From: Zhengitettix transpicula
Taxonomy: Eukaryota; Arthropoda; Insecta; Orthoptera; Tetrigidae
Assembly (NCBI GenBank): GCA_037074705.1
Contig: CM073596.1
Span: forward strand, 20,992,001 to 21,056,000
Reading direction: 5' to 3'
DNA: 64,000 nucleotides
Shown here: piece by piece, positions 35,057 to 49,200 of the stretch
How the letters are laid out: each line of letters opens with the position of its first letter
Numbering within the stretch: the first letter of the stretch is position 1
The notes under the pieces: generated by a model
What the model saw: only the letters and a program-made list of their open reading frames with translations
Databases searched by the model: none
Told to the model about the DNA's origin: nothing
Translations under genes and position numbers: made by a program

Positions 35057-35589
35057 ACTTAAGAGGTCTTTTGAGTTCGTCCCCTGGTTTTTGAGCTTTC
35101 TACTTTATTAAATTACCACAACTACCACATATCTTCTAGAATTTCATCTAAATTGTGGAGGGTTTAGCAGCATTTACCGGTGACCAACTAGAGCCCAGCT
35201 ACTACGTAACAGCCGGTTACATCACTTGAAAACATCAATCAAAACCTCTACGTTACTTTTTTTTAATACTCTGCTAACCTAAACAACAATTAACAGTTGT
35301 ATATATGAACAGCCAAAAACAGACGGTATTTTAATTTTTTTTTAAGTTAAATGACGTGTTTTGGTCCTGATGAGGATCCCTGTTAGGCATAAACATGTAA
35401 TATTAGTTGCATAGCTCCAATGCGGAACACTCACTGGACAAATATAACTGAGATACAATATAATGTTATATTTCTATAATAAAAATGTCTAATGTGTCTG
35501 TTCGATGGAATAATTTAAAGTAAAAAACGGGTGAAAATATTTTCAATGATATTTCATCTTAAATAAATAAACATCAGTCAATTTTAAGT

Positions 35590-35655
35590 CAGAAAAAAGA
35601 ATTTATTAATTAAATTAACTTCACCACTTATTTTGCGACCTCATCAGGTTCAAGT
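35590..35655 (-). repeat. weak hammerhead-like repeat unit
   Basis: On the minus strand AACCTGATGAGGTCG (core at 35647-35641) is followed by AAATAAGTGGTGAAG and AATTTAATTAATAAATTC. The GAAAC element has become GAAGT. It is included because the core and the AT flank agree with the family. Confidence 0.35.
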
Positions 35656-37894
35656 TTAAATTTACAAAACTATAGCAATGATTAGAACAACATTTTTAAG
35701 AAACATTTGGCGGATAACAAAAAATATAAATTTTATTATACTTACAAAATGTAAATAGAATGATGACTGCCATCTCAGAAATATATAATTTAAGACGAGA
35801 ATAACCAGTAAAAATTAGTTTAAATTGTTGGGTACGGTTAACAATGGAAACATTTTAGAATTTGGAATTATAACAATATATAAACAAAACATTACAAAAG
35901 CAAACTGTTATAAATTTTATTCAAATTGTTAGTATAATTTTTTGTTACTGTTTTATAGGATCTGATATATAGCATTTAACTTATTAATTTCCTGGTCCAA
36001 AATTGATACTGTACACCAATATAATTTGTGATTATTTAATAAATATGTTTAGAAAAAACAGAATAATTTTAAATACTACTGTTTATATTATATTTATGTT
36101 ATTTTAGTTATTAATGAGCGCTTGGTTTGGACCATACATGTGGCTTGACAATTCAAAAAATTAATTTTATAAATTGCTTAGCTAAATTTTCAATTTTGTT
36201 CTTAATATTTTTTACTATGTTTAAATAGTTATGAGCCCCAAAAAAAAATTGGGCACCATACTTTTCTGACAGTACAATTAATTTGTCTTGTAAGCAAAGG
36301 CAAAGCTTTGAAACTACATTTTTTGTTGTCAATTTCAGTATGTAAATTCTTATTGTTATATTTGATAATATTTAATCTGACCCTAATATACTTATGATAT
36401 TTCATATTTTTTATATAATATATAATATATATTTTATAATATATAATATATATTTTTTATATAATATGATCATAATTTCATGTCAAAAGTCGGTCTTAGA
36501 GGAAAGACCAAACAAATGTGAATTATTACATAGCTACATTGGATTTTACTTAAAAACACTTACTTTGTTCATGTGTATCGACTACGGGTTCGGGATTGCT
36601 TAAAATCTGTGTGTGGCGATGAGTCACAAGTAACATTAATTTATTTCAGCACAATAAACGCGTACTGACGTAATCTTAGTATTTACAAACCAATCCCCTC
36701 GTGCCTTACTACGTAAAATCCGGGAACAACTTTAATGACCTCCATTGAACGCATATTTTTTTTTTCTTGCGTCGAAGTGATGTTCTATGTATTAGCTGTC
36801 GGGAGATAAAGGAAAACCCGCCTCAATGAAGCTTCCACACAGGTACACGAAAACAATAAGTTGATTACACCACATCCCCACAGGGTAACATCGATCTGTC
36901 CCGCTAAATAGTCTTTCATAAACTAAACATGAAGCGTCCTTGACATCTGGGTCACGGAGGACGTGTTTTATGAAGTGTTCAATCCAATATGAAACCACCT
37001 AACGCATAATCCACCATATACATCGCTTGAAAGACATTAACAGTTGAAAAAATATATTTTATTTCCCTGTCCATGAACGATTTATTACTTTTTTGGCTCA
37101 AGCTGATATATAAAATAAACAACTATTTTACTAATAATTTTAATTTTTGTTACGGTCTCTTTGGAAAACATGCATAAAAAATATAGAAACATCAGTCATA
37201 AAGAGGTACTACTATATTTAATGTTCCTGTGTTACAGGTGATTGATTGCCTTCTTTATGATGCGTTCTTAATATATGGGTTGATAGTTGTGAAATTATAT
37301 ATTGGTTGTTGTCTTTTTGTTTTATTTTTACAGATGATGATACTGTTGCATAAGGAAATTTTTTCTTTTATTTTTAGAGAAAAGATTAAATATTGTGAGC
37401 CATTGAGGATTTTAGGTCTTCTACATACAATACTTTATTCATCCATCGTTATTCAAAACTAACTCCCAGAATCTTTTTATGTCAGAACTGTTAATATCTT
37501 TGGCTATATAATTTTACACGTAAACATAAATAAATGAACAAATATTCTAATATATACCTCAATACAATTAGCCTCCCAAAAATAATTATTGACATGTAGT
37601 ATTCATTATCATTTAATTTGCGAAATATTCTATTTGATTGTTTTGAAGCAGAAATTTTTTTCGCTTACTGTTTACTCTCAATTATTCGGTTTATATCAAA
37701 TAAAATGTAGTTTATCCCCAATAACACAGTTTATTTAAGATATATTAGTTTGGAAATAACGTTTCGGTAACTACTTGTCGTTCGGGTTGTGACATCAGGA
37801 AAGTTGTGCAGTAAAATTAATTAAGTTTGAAATTATATGCGTTCACTCTGACTGCTTATGGATAAAATGTGATTGGTTTCTATAAAGTCACAGT
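35656..37894. other. AT-rich intergenic sequence
   Basis: No gene is supported. Tandem ATATA-type low-complexity sequence at 36405-36470 accounts for the short frame there. Short frames at 36792-36998 and 37229-37462 have no motif. Confidence 0.45.
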
Positions 37895-37945
37895 CTGAAG
37901 AAAGAACAAATAGGTACCGAAACGTTGTTATTTTAAAACATAATT
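37895..37945 (+). repeat. hammerhead-like repeat unit
   Basis: CTGAAGA (37895-37901) and GAAACGTTG (37919-37927) are intact, but the sequence between them forms no convincing stem. It is read as a decayed copy. Confidence 0.35.
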
Positions 37946-38233
37946 TTTTTCTATGAGCAGACGTAAAATAAAAAATATTCAATTTTTTTATATTATATTA
38001 TGAAGTAATTAAGTATTATTAATTTTAAAAAAAAGTTTACTTGAGTGGCACCCACGTTTTGACGTCTCCCGTATAACAGCATTAGAAGAGATAGAAAGGG
38101 TGTGAAGAAGGGAGTTGAAAATAGCCTAGTATTAACTATGGCTTTGAGCTAGAGTTTAAGGCCATTCTCAGAACTTTACTCCAGGGAAAATCTGCAAAAC
38201 TCGACTATGAGAGCGTTAATATGTCCTGATTGG

Positions 38234-38272
38234 TGGTCAGCCATTTACCTGGTCAGCTATTTACCTGGTCAG
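38234..38272. repeat. 16-bp tandem repeat
   Basis: The unit GGTCAGCYATTTACCT occurs twice in a row and starts a third time (GGTCAGCTGTGACG). It precedes a TGACGTCA palindrome, a CRE-like site. No gene adjoins it. Confidence 0.6.
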
Positions 38273-38699
38273 CTGTGACGTCACCTCTGCTACACAAAAA
38301 ACTTGAATCAGTATTGTCGCTCATACAAATACTTGTAGGACTTTAAAATGTCTTGAAAATGGGATTTTATCAACAATTATGAGGGAAATCGGGTATTATT
38401 GCGTGAAACAAATTTTAAAAAGTGCCATTTTACGGTTTGTACGGTGGAATGGAATTTTTGTGTAACACATTTAAACGGTTCCGCCGTGAGGTTAAGGACG
38501 GTTTCTTGTACTTAAGATCAACCCACGTCAATATCACGTCGACACGAAAGGCCACCGGTCAAGACACGAATCCATCCATACTCACGCAGAGGACCGACTG
38601 TAAAGGAAAACTACGGCTACAAAACGTCAGAGAGCTAAAAATACTCCCGGACAGGTGAGAATGGAACCATCAGGACTTCATCCCGGAATAAAATAATAA

Positions 38700-38790
38700 A
38701 CGCGAATAACTCATTAAACAGAACCCAATCCGGGATTCGAACTCTTGGTCTCGCAATCTGAGGAATGTCGTTTCCAGGTCGAGTAACAAG
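38700..38790 (-). repeat. possible tRNA-derived SINE head
   Basis: On the minus strand CAGATTGCGAGACCAAGAG leads into GAGTTCGAATCCCGG, a good pol III B box in a tRNA-like setting. No convincing A box or folding cloverleaf was found, so this is a SINE remnant or tRNA pseudogene rather than a tRNA gene. Confidence 0.35.
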
Positions 38791-41354
38791 ATCTGGGTCA
38801 GCAACAACAGGTTATTGTGGCCTTGTGTGAACCATTAGCCTGTATCTATTTACGATATTTCATAAACGTACCGCTTTTTATAACTATCGCCGCTGTTATT
38901 TATATTTGATTATAATTTCGGTCCAGATGAAAGATACTTAGTTGCACGCATTAAGTTTTCACTTTTATTCAGAGCTTAACCAAACGTTAGAAAATTCAGA
39001 ACATTAACTGTAAGCAAAGAGGCTCCGTCAAGGACCAAATATATTAAAAATAAAAATTATCTGGCATTTCAGAAATAATAATCAATGGGCAGAAAGATCA
39101 AAAAATGTAGTCAGTTTTAAAATATTTAAATTTTTTATTTGGAATAAATAAAAAATGAAGTTAATGTTTTAAAATTTTCATTAAATTAAACAAGTTACAT
39201 GTTTCTGTCCTAATGTGGAGACTTGGCAGGCTTACGAATTATAATTTCATCATAAAAAGCTTTTATTGTATAAATTACGTTTCAACAGTAATATTCAGAG
39301 CTCTTGAGGTAATAACAATAATCAATATACCTTGAAACTGATTTTTAAATTAACTGCAAGTTGAACATCCAGATAAATATTAAAATGAAATAGGCATAAA
39401 CAGATTCAATATTGATAATTATAAATACAATTTCTTTATAATATGTTGCATTATTTTTCATTTTTACATATTAACCAAATTAGTCACAAAATGCAGTTCT
39501 TCTTATTAACAGTTGCGTCACTGTTAATATACAAAAATGATATTTTTGAGTCTGTAATAAGGTTATTATTTATAAATGTAACGTAAATAATTTTTAAGTT
39601 TTATATACATGTCGGACACTATCTCAAAAATAATGTAAATAATTTAATATTTAATTTCAAGGTCTTATAATTGTTGTTTCTATCTGATGAGGTCGGAATC
39701 TTACGGAAGAATCGTCAATTTTATCAAAAAATCATACGATTTTATTAAGAAAATGTTTATATTATTATATAATTTTTCGAACTTTTCTGCCCATTAAGTT
39801 CGTTAGAGAATTATCAAGACATTATTCAAAATATACGGGATAAAAAATAAGAGGAAGATTTCTGTAATTATTCAATGAATTTTTTTTTTTGCAATTTATA
39901 ACCGTTGCTGATTAAATACATGGAACCTGGTCAGCAGGAAAAAAATGGAGCTATTCTAGAAAATGGCTTTTGAGTTAGTTTATTTATCGAAATATTCCCA
40001 ATAATGGTGAAGGAGTTCATTCTCGTTGCGTAATTTTTATAAAATAAATTCTTGTTGAGCACGAAGCGAACTATTCCAATGAATTTTCCTGAGACTACGA
40101 ATGGATCGAATCTTTGTCGCGGCATAAATCTCATTAGATTCTGAATGAAACGGCAAATGCATCACAATTTAATTTTCCACGAACATGTTCCATTTGTCAT
40201 TCATGACGAATGACCGCTTGACCTACTGGATATCTCAATCGACCATCTATTAGTGTAGGTGCAATATCGATTTGCGTTTCCCGTGAATGATTATGAATAA
40301 GTAAGTCCTGTGGCCGGCTCTCGAACTTGGCTGAAGTCGGTCTCACTGTCTACGAGCTTGTGCTCCGTCACGCTCTTAGTTTGTTTGTGTTTTATTTATA
40401 CGTAACACACTTATCAGTGACACACTTTAAGGGTCTTTGAATAATAAATAAGCGGAGATGTTTCGTAAGAGAATCTGGTTCCCACGGGTTCGTTATAAGA
40501 ACGTTGAGGAATATTGGTTGGAATGCGGATATTGCACTGTGATCATTGTCAGTCGAACTCGAATCCAGTCACAGATGAAACTTTTAACTGTCCTCCAGTT
40601 CTGGACCAAAGCCTGTCTTTCAGATATCTAAGTTCTAGCTGGTTACACGACATTTCCCGGGTATTTCTCAACCAAATTCTGATTTTTGACAGTAAAACGA
40701 ATCATCTACATGTTAAATCGCTCCAAACTTTATAGAAATTTCAGTTTCAAATCCAGGAGCAAGAATAAATAATTTATTGAGTGAGCGCCTCCTTGAGCAA
40801 GCAATATCGAAGGAATATAGTGATCTCTGTTAAATTAATAGACTATGATTGTGAAATCTTGAACTTGATCGAAAACGAGTCAGATTTACATTTTCATGTA
40901 TGTTTTTTTTATACACAACCTTCTAGATCACTACTGAGTTCTATTTGGCTTATCTTTGGATTTAACACCATCGCGAAAATCAATTTAGTGATTCACAAGC
41001 ACCACGCGAGTGAATGTTGGCTGAAATTGGACTTAATTGTCAATAATCATGTTAGAAACACCCAAAACTATTTGTTTCAGTTATTCGAGATTTTTTATAA
41101 TTATTTCATAATCCAAATTCTAACTAGACGGGGCTTGAAAATTGACTTTAACTGCATCAATTCAAATTTCTATTGATTCGACTCCAACATCGGTCGATTT
41201 TGGATTACTTTTACCTGATCGTAGGACCATCACTCCTGACATATTAACGGAATCTGAAGTAATTAAATTATGATGTTACTAACTGCATAAAATATCCATA
41301 AATGATGGCTTTGCAGGAACCGTTCTCGGGAAACTAGTCAAGAAAATACATTTT
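38791..41354. other. AT-rich intergenic sequence with weak repeat units
   Basis: No gene is supported. Weak hammerhead-like cores occur at 39684-39690 (CTGATGA, plus strand) and near 39285-39310 (minus strand, GAAACG kept). Short frames at 40514-41176 have no motif, codon bias or splice pattern. Confidence 0.4.
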
Positions 41355-41434
41355 TAGTACACGACGTTTCGGCGATTAACATCTCTGCCGGATGACGGCG
41401 GTAACGACGTTAGTTGTCGAAACGTCGTGTACTA
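41355..41434. repeat. short inverted repeat with GAAACGTCGTG arms
   Basis: The arms 41355-41380 and 41409-41434 are inverted copies, 22 of 26 positions matching, each containing CGAAACGTCGTGTAC. The spacer includes CGGATGACGGCGG, close to the CTGATGA core. This is a third head-to-head arrangement of hammerhead-like ends. Confidence 0.65.
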
Positions 41435-43265
41435 TAAATGAATAAACTATCAATTAAAGATTATTTATCTCTGACACTTAGCACATTCAAGAATATCTGC
41501 TTCATTGAAATATCTTTGCAATTTATTACAGAGTCAATACAGAGTTCAGATACCTTATTGTCGTGCAATGAGTTGGGTTTGATAGTGGGAAAAAATCTTT
41601 TTATCTTTGAAAGAGATTAAAATAAATCTTGCTGTTCAGATCGTTGGTTTTCCAAAATCCTAACCCAAAATTCCAACTGTTGCCTTTTTTTCCAGATATG
41701 GATATCTTGAGTAGGTTGTTAATTCCTTCGTCATTCCGTAAAACTTTACAATTTTATGTTATAGTAATGTTCTATACAATAACAAGCAGCCACAGTGAGA
41801 TCAGGTGTATGTTATAAGTGACGTATTTCAGTTAAAAATAGATGTGTTCGTCAGCCAATGGGGATTTCCCTCGAGGCCGCTTTCCGTGACTTGGGATCGA
41901 AGTGACCAGTGCCCGAAGGGTCGCTGCCCGGCCACTGACACTTTCCCATTAACATCGATGTGCTCTCGTATTCTCGGGCGCCCTTAAACGCAGTCAATCC
42001 CGTCACGACGACTACCTCAAGGCCGAAGATAATCACAAGACGATTCTATTAATTAATAACCACGTCGAAACTTCGATATCGTAATCGAAACCGCCCACTC
42101 TAAGGTCAACGACATGGCGGGCATCATCGTCTATTTGTACAACGGAGAGGAAAACGACAATTTTAATAACTAATCGTATTACCCGTGATTCGTTACGCAG
42201 TTTCATAAAGTAAAAATAACGTAAAAATATGACAACTGCGGTTGAGAAACAGAATATCTTATTAAATGCTCAACAGTTAATATCGTTTTATCGGTATCAT
42301 CCCCATCCACTCGCAATTAACCACATCTGTCTTCAAGTATTATTAATCTAAAGACAATGCAGTTATCCGTAGTCAATTATTCAAATGTATTTTGACGAGA
42401 GAAATTAATTATGGTGTTTATTGGAACAGATCACTCATTAATCATAATTTAACTATTTATTATAATCTGATGCAATCGGTAAAGGAACACTTAAATCACC
42501 TTATTACGAAGATATTAATTTCATAAAATAAATAAATCACATAATAAAGTTAAAATAATTGGATTTTAATACAATTAAATAGAAATTTATGTCTCAAGGA
42601 GGGGGGGGGGAGAGATACAGCGGTTCGTTCCAACTTCAAATGACATCGAAACAGAACAGAGATCATTATATTCGTGGCAAAATGTTGGAGAGTTTCTTTA
42701 TTTATTGGCTCAAGCGGTCAAATAACATTTTCAGTTCGCCATTTTTCTAAATAGTCGGTGTGTATATTTCCGTAAGCATCGCAAAAATACATGTACGTCA
42801 GCTTTGCGGCCCATTGCTCCTACTTCCGAGAAGGTTCGTTAACCACACGGATGAATGTATTCACCAACGCGGCACCCATTTTGCTTATATATTTTTTTCG
42901 ACACAAAATTTCATCTACTCTATAAAGCACTGAGCCATGTGATGTAATATCGGATTTTAGGAGGCAGAATTTCCTAGAAACGTACTTGTTTCGATATTAC
43001 CCGACATCTATTGCTTGGTGTGGTGCTTCATGTTGTCTCCACCAAGAATAGGATAATATTTATGACGTGCCTTAGAAACTGTCTCTCTCAAGGATTTTTA
43101 AACAACGATTTAATTTCCATTGAATTCATATAATTTCTGATAATTGACATTATTTTATCTCGTTTCGTATCCACTTTTCGGCCAATGTGGAAAAAACGGT
43201 TATTTGCTCTGCGACAATATTGATTATGTCTAAATAAGCAGTTTGTTTTTCTCGATTATCTGCAG
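41435..43265. other. non-coding sequence upstream of the first visible cadherin exon
   Basis: No exon could be placed. A GC-richer stretch at 41850-42140 may be regulatory or mobile DNA. A G run sits at 42600-42610. The missing first exon of the cadherin must lie somewhere to the left, so this is probably intron. Confidence 0.4.
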
Positions 43266-46200
43266 ACTGCATGTGTGGCTGTTGCTGCTGCTGGTCCCGA
43301 TGTGCGGCAGTAACCTGCCTACCATCGACCTGGCGACGCTCATGAGGGCGCTGCAGGTTCCTGCGGACGTCGCTCCTGGAACCGTCGTCTACAGAGTCAT
43401 CGGGGCCGACTCTGACTCCAGGTGCGACTATCCTCTGCACTTCGAAATAACCAGCGGTAAGTTCGTATACAAGGTTCGTCAGAGGCAACAATAGCTCACT
43501 TTACATAATTTGATAAACATCGATCTAGGTGACTGTCTGAATGGGGGATTCAAGTACTCCATTTTTCATAGCATCAATCATCAGTGTGATCTTCAAATCT
43601 CATATTATCACCCCAGACGAATTAAGACAAACATTAGATAACGATGGTTATTAATATGAATATTAATTAAAATATTTGGTAGTAATAAATCAGATGTTAG
43701 TTCCATAGATCGTTTATCTTGTCCTTGATTTGACTTGAAATTCATTATATACCATTTTATTTCAATAAGTATATCCAAACACTTCCTTGCTTTCATTTAA
43801 TATTTACTGCCTTCATAACCGAATATAGACTTGTAATGTTTGAAGCTAGAATACCCGAATTTCTCACGCGCCAGCGTGGAAATATTTTCTCATTCCTGAC
43901 GATTAAAAGATTGACTTCAACCTTTCATCCTCTTTGAATTTTTGGATTCATAAGCTCACTGAATTTCTATAAGTAATGTCAACTACCGTTTCATTCTTTC
44001 CCGTGTTCTTGGGTAACACTTACTATTAAAATATAATGCGAAAATGGAGTTGTTTTGCGCCTCTTGATCGCTTTTCCTTCTAGTCGACTCTGTGACGTGT
44101 GCAGCTTCCTCGGGAGCAGAGCCCGTGCTTCGTGCAGAGGATCTTCCCTGCACGTGCCAGGACATGCATTGCCAGGCCAACGTGGTGCTGGTGAGACCTC
44201 TGGAGCTGGGGAGGATCTACGACCTCCAGCTGAAGGTGCGGGACACCACGGGGGCCCACAACATCGTCCCGTCCACCGTCAGGGCCACCAACGCCTCCAC
44301 GCCCATCAACACGATCTTCCCGCGGATGCCGCAGCTGATCACGGTTCCTGAGGTAAGCCTAAAAAATCGAAATGGACTCGAGTCAAAGCACCAGTAAACG
44401 GCTTTGTATTCGAAATCTGTCATAAATGGTTTCTGCCTGGGTAGAATTGACGTAAGTTGATTGAGGAAACAATTCAGGCTCATTGAGGTTAAAATGAAGA
44501 GAAATGTATCATCAGAGATTGTCTGAATCCGTGTATTCTCACAACATAAAAAAATCATCTAATTAAATTCCACAGAGGATAAAATTAGATCCACAGCTTT
44601 TACAATCTTTTACAAATATCATGATCGATAGAAATTAATTCTCGATTTAAAGTTTGACACCAAAATGTATGGAACAAGTAAAGCTTCTTCAACTGTTTTA
44701 AAATAAAGTATTAAAAATATTTCATCATAACATATTGAACCACGATTTAATTCTTGGATGTCATTGGTGTGCAAAATTAAGAAAAAGAAAGAGACGTGAC
44801 TTGGAGACTTTTTCATCGTTTATGGGAAATAATCGAGGCTTGCAAACGAAAATCAATTAAAAGCATGTTTAACCGCTATTATTAAAATATATTACAACCA
44901 AATCTATTATTTTTATCTGTACATATTTATAGCTGTGTTGAAAATCAGATATATTCGTGATGATTTAGGAAAGTGAGAAGCTATGATTCCAAATACAGAC
45001 AAGTTTTGTTGATATAACCGGCAACCGAGCACAGAAAACGAGCAAAATATTCGCCCGGGTTTATTAAAAGAATCTTGCCCTTCCCTAAAACGCGTCGGAA
45101 GCCAGGTACGGGCTCCACATATAACTGCTCTTTATTACCCATCGATTTCATCACCAGCTGCACTACTCTCCGGAATATATCGCAGCTGTTAAACACTAAA
45201 TCAGCGGACGAAGTGCTCTGGCCTTCATAGCCGACCAGAGGTCTCAAATCACTGGCATATACGAATTAATCAACCGTTTGACGGTGAAATGTTCCGTTGT
45301 TATAACAAATATTAAAATCAACATTTGGGTTGGAAAATCTTGTTTTACTTCAGCATTTCCGGAATGGTCTCTCTTGTACAATTCATTTTAATACTTTGTA
45401 GCTTATATGGAACTCATCTTCTGAAAGAATAAATATAGATTTAATTATATTTTGCGATTCGTGATACCACACAACAATCATTGTAACGTCTTCGTCACAA
45501 AATCCTGCAAATAAACGTTTCGAATATACATTCTTCTTATAGAAATAAATAGTTAAACATATTTGTTGTTCAATAAAATATTATATTTAAAAAACATAAC
45601 CTTCGGCTTTTATTCTGGCCACATTCGGCGGTAAAACAAAGGTAAATACTTTTTTTTATAGGGTAACAGGCTACATGAGGTAATCCACATGGTGGCAACT
45701 CCCCTTTAATAGCATTGGAAGGGATTTGAAACGGGGGAATCGGAAGGGTAGAGGATGGTAGCCAAGGGTTAAGTAGGGCCCCCGGACTATGGTTTAAGGA
45801 TCCTACCCGACAATTCGCCTTAAAGTGACGCAGGGAAAACCCTAAAAAACCTGCATCAGGTAGGTCGGGCATTTGGTACTTGTCCCACGCCCTTCCGATG
45901 GCGGGAGAGGGGTTAGCTGTGGGGTCGCAGCTTTCCTCTCGCCGTGCCTTGACATTTGAATTTACCCTAGTATTTAAATATAGTTTATAATATTCACCTG
46001 TAGTTATCCTGTTCTTTCTCAGCACATCACAAATATATCCTTTATATAAACTAACACATTATTCACACAATTACAAAATTACATATCACATTCTAATAAC
46101 AATTAATGCGATCGTTTATTATATATATATGAAAATGTTTTATAGCCGGGGGGGGGGGGGCTTAGGGGAGGATGATGAGATTCGTTTTATTATGCATATC

Positions 46201-49200
46201 CAAAGATGTAAGAATCTTCCTAAATACTTCTGCAGTGACGTCACATGTCGACGCTGTATTGGTAGTGGAAATATTATCGCTGCCACTTGGAGAAAATTAG
46301 TTTTGCGCGTACGTGAGGCAACAAGGACTATAAAATAAAACTGATAATGGCAATTGTGAAAGCGTTTAATAATAATATAATGACTGTTGAACTTATAAAA
46401 ACATTTACCTTGATTTTAAAATTGATTAAATTATTTCAAATATTACAAATTAATCTACGTTACGACATATAAAAATATTTCTAAACGTATTCCTTTGTTG
46501 CGCCCATTTCTTCCTTATTATGGATCACGTTCTAACAAAACCGCGAAAAATCATGCAACACCGACTTCCAAAATATATAAGAATATTTTACCTTATTCCA
46601 AGTCTAAATTTTTGTTCTATTCTACTTATAACACAACGATCATAAAAAATACGTGTGATGACTTAGGGAAGTGTAAGAGAATGAGACACGTGACTGCAAA
46701 TCCTGAATGTGTCGTGTAAGCAGACAGGTTATATTTCTTCATGAGGTTGTATAGAGACGCATAATACTATTAGTAACATTAGTCTTAATATTAGTTAGCA
46801 TAGCGGGCTTTATATTTTTCCATTCAGCATTTTAGCGAGTTTACGTTGCTGATATAACTGAGTAATATTTTTCTCAAACTTTCTTTATTTCAGGACGCCA
46901 AGCCCGGAACTGTTTTAGATTATGTAATAGTAACTAACCATCCCCTTCGGAAAAGCCACCCTCATGTTGAAATCTGGGTAAGTAACATTTACAGATTTAT
47001 TAAATATTTCCACTGGGCGAAGACTTTTTTTTTTCGATTTTCCTCGTGACGAAATTGTTTTCCAGCTTTTTTTTATATATTTGGAGAGACTTTCTCATCT
47101 GTTCCTGAATTAATATTGCTCGTTTAACAAGTGACAGACATGAATATATAAATAAATATTTTCATCACTCTGTCTAATTTGTTACACAAATCCTTCTCTG
47201 TTTAAAATGTAATATTTCTGTTCACAGCGAGGATATAAAGACTCAGATCCCTCTTACCAAAATAGACCATGATTTAAAATTCTCAAAATAAATGTATTTG
47301 TTGTGAAATGAAATTAATCGTAATGATAATACGTATGTAATTAGTATTCTCATCTCGCTATTATCAATTTTAGTTCATCAACAAATTTATCAGCACAAGT
47401 CTCAAAAAACATATGTCATTACGCATTTTCCGGTTTCATCTATACCAAATTTCTCAATTGGTTTAAACAATATGATGCATGTATTATTTCTACGTCCAAA
47501 AACAAGTGTTGAAATTTATAAAATGTCATAAATTTTTGATCTGTATAATGTTGTTTGTAAAAAAAATTGTAAACATATTGCGTAGGGTTTTATCGGCCAG
47601 ACTAATAGGTCTTTGACTTCTAAAGTGAAAGAACTGAAAGCATGTTTTAGATCTCCAAATTACAAGCACAGCCACTTAAATAAACATTGTCTAGTGTTAA
47701 ATCATATGTTCGATTTTGGAAACGCCTTCAAATTTCTATAATGAATATAATTATACAATGTTGTACATAAAAAACAACCATAATTCGAACAAGATACGAT
47801 TGGTCTTAACAACATCAATGAACTTATATCACAGAATCAGTCACGTGTCATCTTTATTTTTATATCTTTGTATCTAGAATTTTCTTTCTTGCTTTACTGG
47901 TCTGCAACTAATGTTAGTCAAAGACCTACAGACTGACAGGATAAGAATTTAAATTATAAAAAAAATATACAATATTTACAGTCCCTAATCAATGTCAAAG
48001 TTCTTAATAATTAAGTTCCTCAAATATCATGGTGCTAAACTTAATTTTATTAGTTTTTACGGTGCCAACTACGTTTAGCCTGAGTTCTGTAACGATTTAA
48101 ACACTATACATGTTCATTTATGAAACTTTTACTCAAGTAAAATTTTTTGGATTTTTTATTCTTATGTCATTCGATCAGTAGCATGAAGACATGTTCACGA
48201 AACACTTCGGGTACTCTGAATGCTCCTTAATAAATTCTGCTGTAGCAGTTTTCACTTGGTAACTAACGGACCACTCTTTCCTACAGGGTTCACCCCTTTT
48301 CAACCTCAGCACCAAAGCGCTTCACTCGGCCACAACCATCAAAGTCGACATCCTTCTGGCGGGTCAGTTGGACTTCGAAAAACAGTCCATGTACATGCTC
48401 ACTCTCGTTGCCCTGGTAAGAAAAACATACACCATCAAGTTGGTATTGATAATAAGTGGATGAAAAAATAATTTTCACATTAAATCGGTTATTGAAAGAA
48501 AATTAAATTTATTTGAAATTAACTGAAAATGAGTCTGCATAATCAATAACTTATTTTAATAAAAACATATTCACGATAGATTAGAAATTTAGTTAAAAAA
48601 ATTAATTTTAAGATTTTTGGTCAATACCCTATATTTAATTTTGTAACCCAAAATATATGTAATTCTTCAGAATTACACCTTTTATGACTTAGCTTCCTCT
48701 AGGAGGCCTGTAAGAAAGTCTAAATACTAATATATTTTTATTTAGCATTCTACTTGGTATTTGTCTACTATATTTTGTGCCACAAAGAAAACCTCTAACT
48801 AGGACGTGAAGTAGGCACACTCTTATTCAGCAACAACTTACAATTTAGTCTCAACTTACATTATATTTACCTATTTATTTTTATATTGATGAAAGGAAAA
48901 AGTTCTGCATTTAAATTGTATTCTAGTTCCGACACACGGTCGGTTTAAATATATTCACGGAGTAACTAATTTCTAGGTTTAAATGAAAATTTTTTTACAC
49001 CATGTAAACCTTATTTGGAAATTGTATTGTAATATTTAAATTTATTTTATTGAAATATTATTAATAGTATAACAATATGGAGGACAAATAATAAAAAATT
49101 ATTATAAGACTTTAAATAAACACAGAGTAGTATTGTGGGCCTTTTGGTGAAAACAAAAATTATTACCGTCATTGTACAAGAAAGAAAAAGATATCACCGT

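Noticed and set aside
35341..35400. GTCCTGATGAGGATCC as another hammerhead-like unit
   Set aside because: The core is present, but there is no GAAAC and no pairing flank.
38700..38790. Functional tRNA gene on the minus strand
   Set aside because: Only the B box is convincing; no acceptor stem pairing or A box at proper spacing was found.
44981..45247. Minus-strand frame of 88 codons inside a cadherin intron
   Set aside because: Reasonably balanced composition, but no domain recognised, no splice partners and no second copy in the window.
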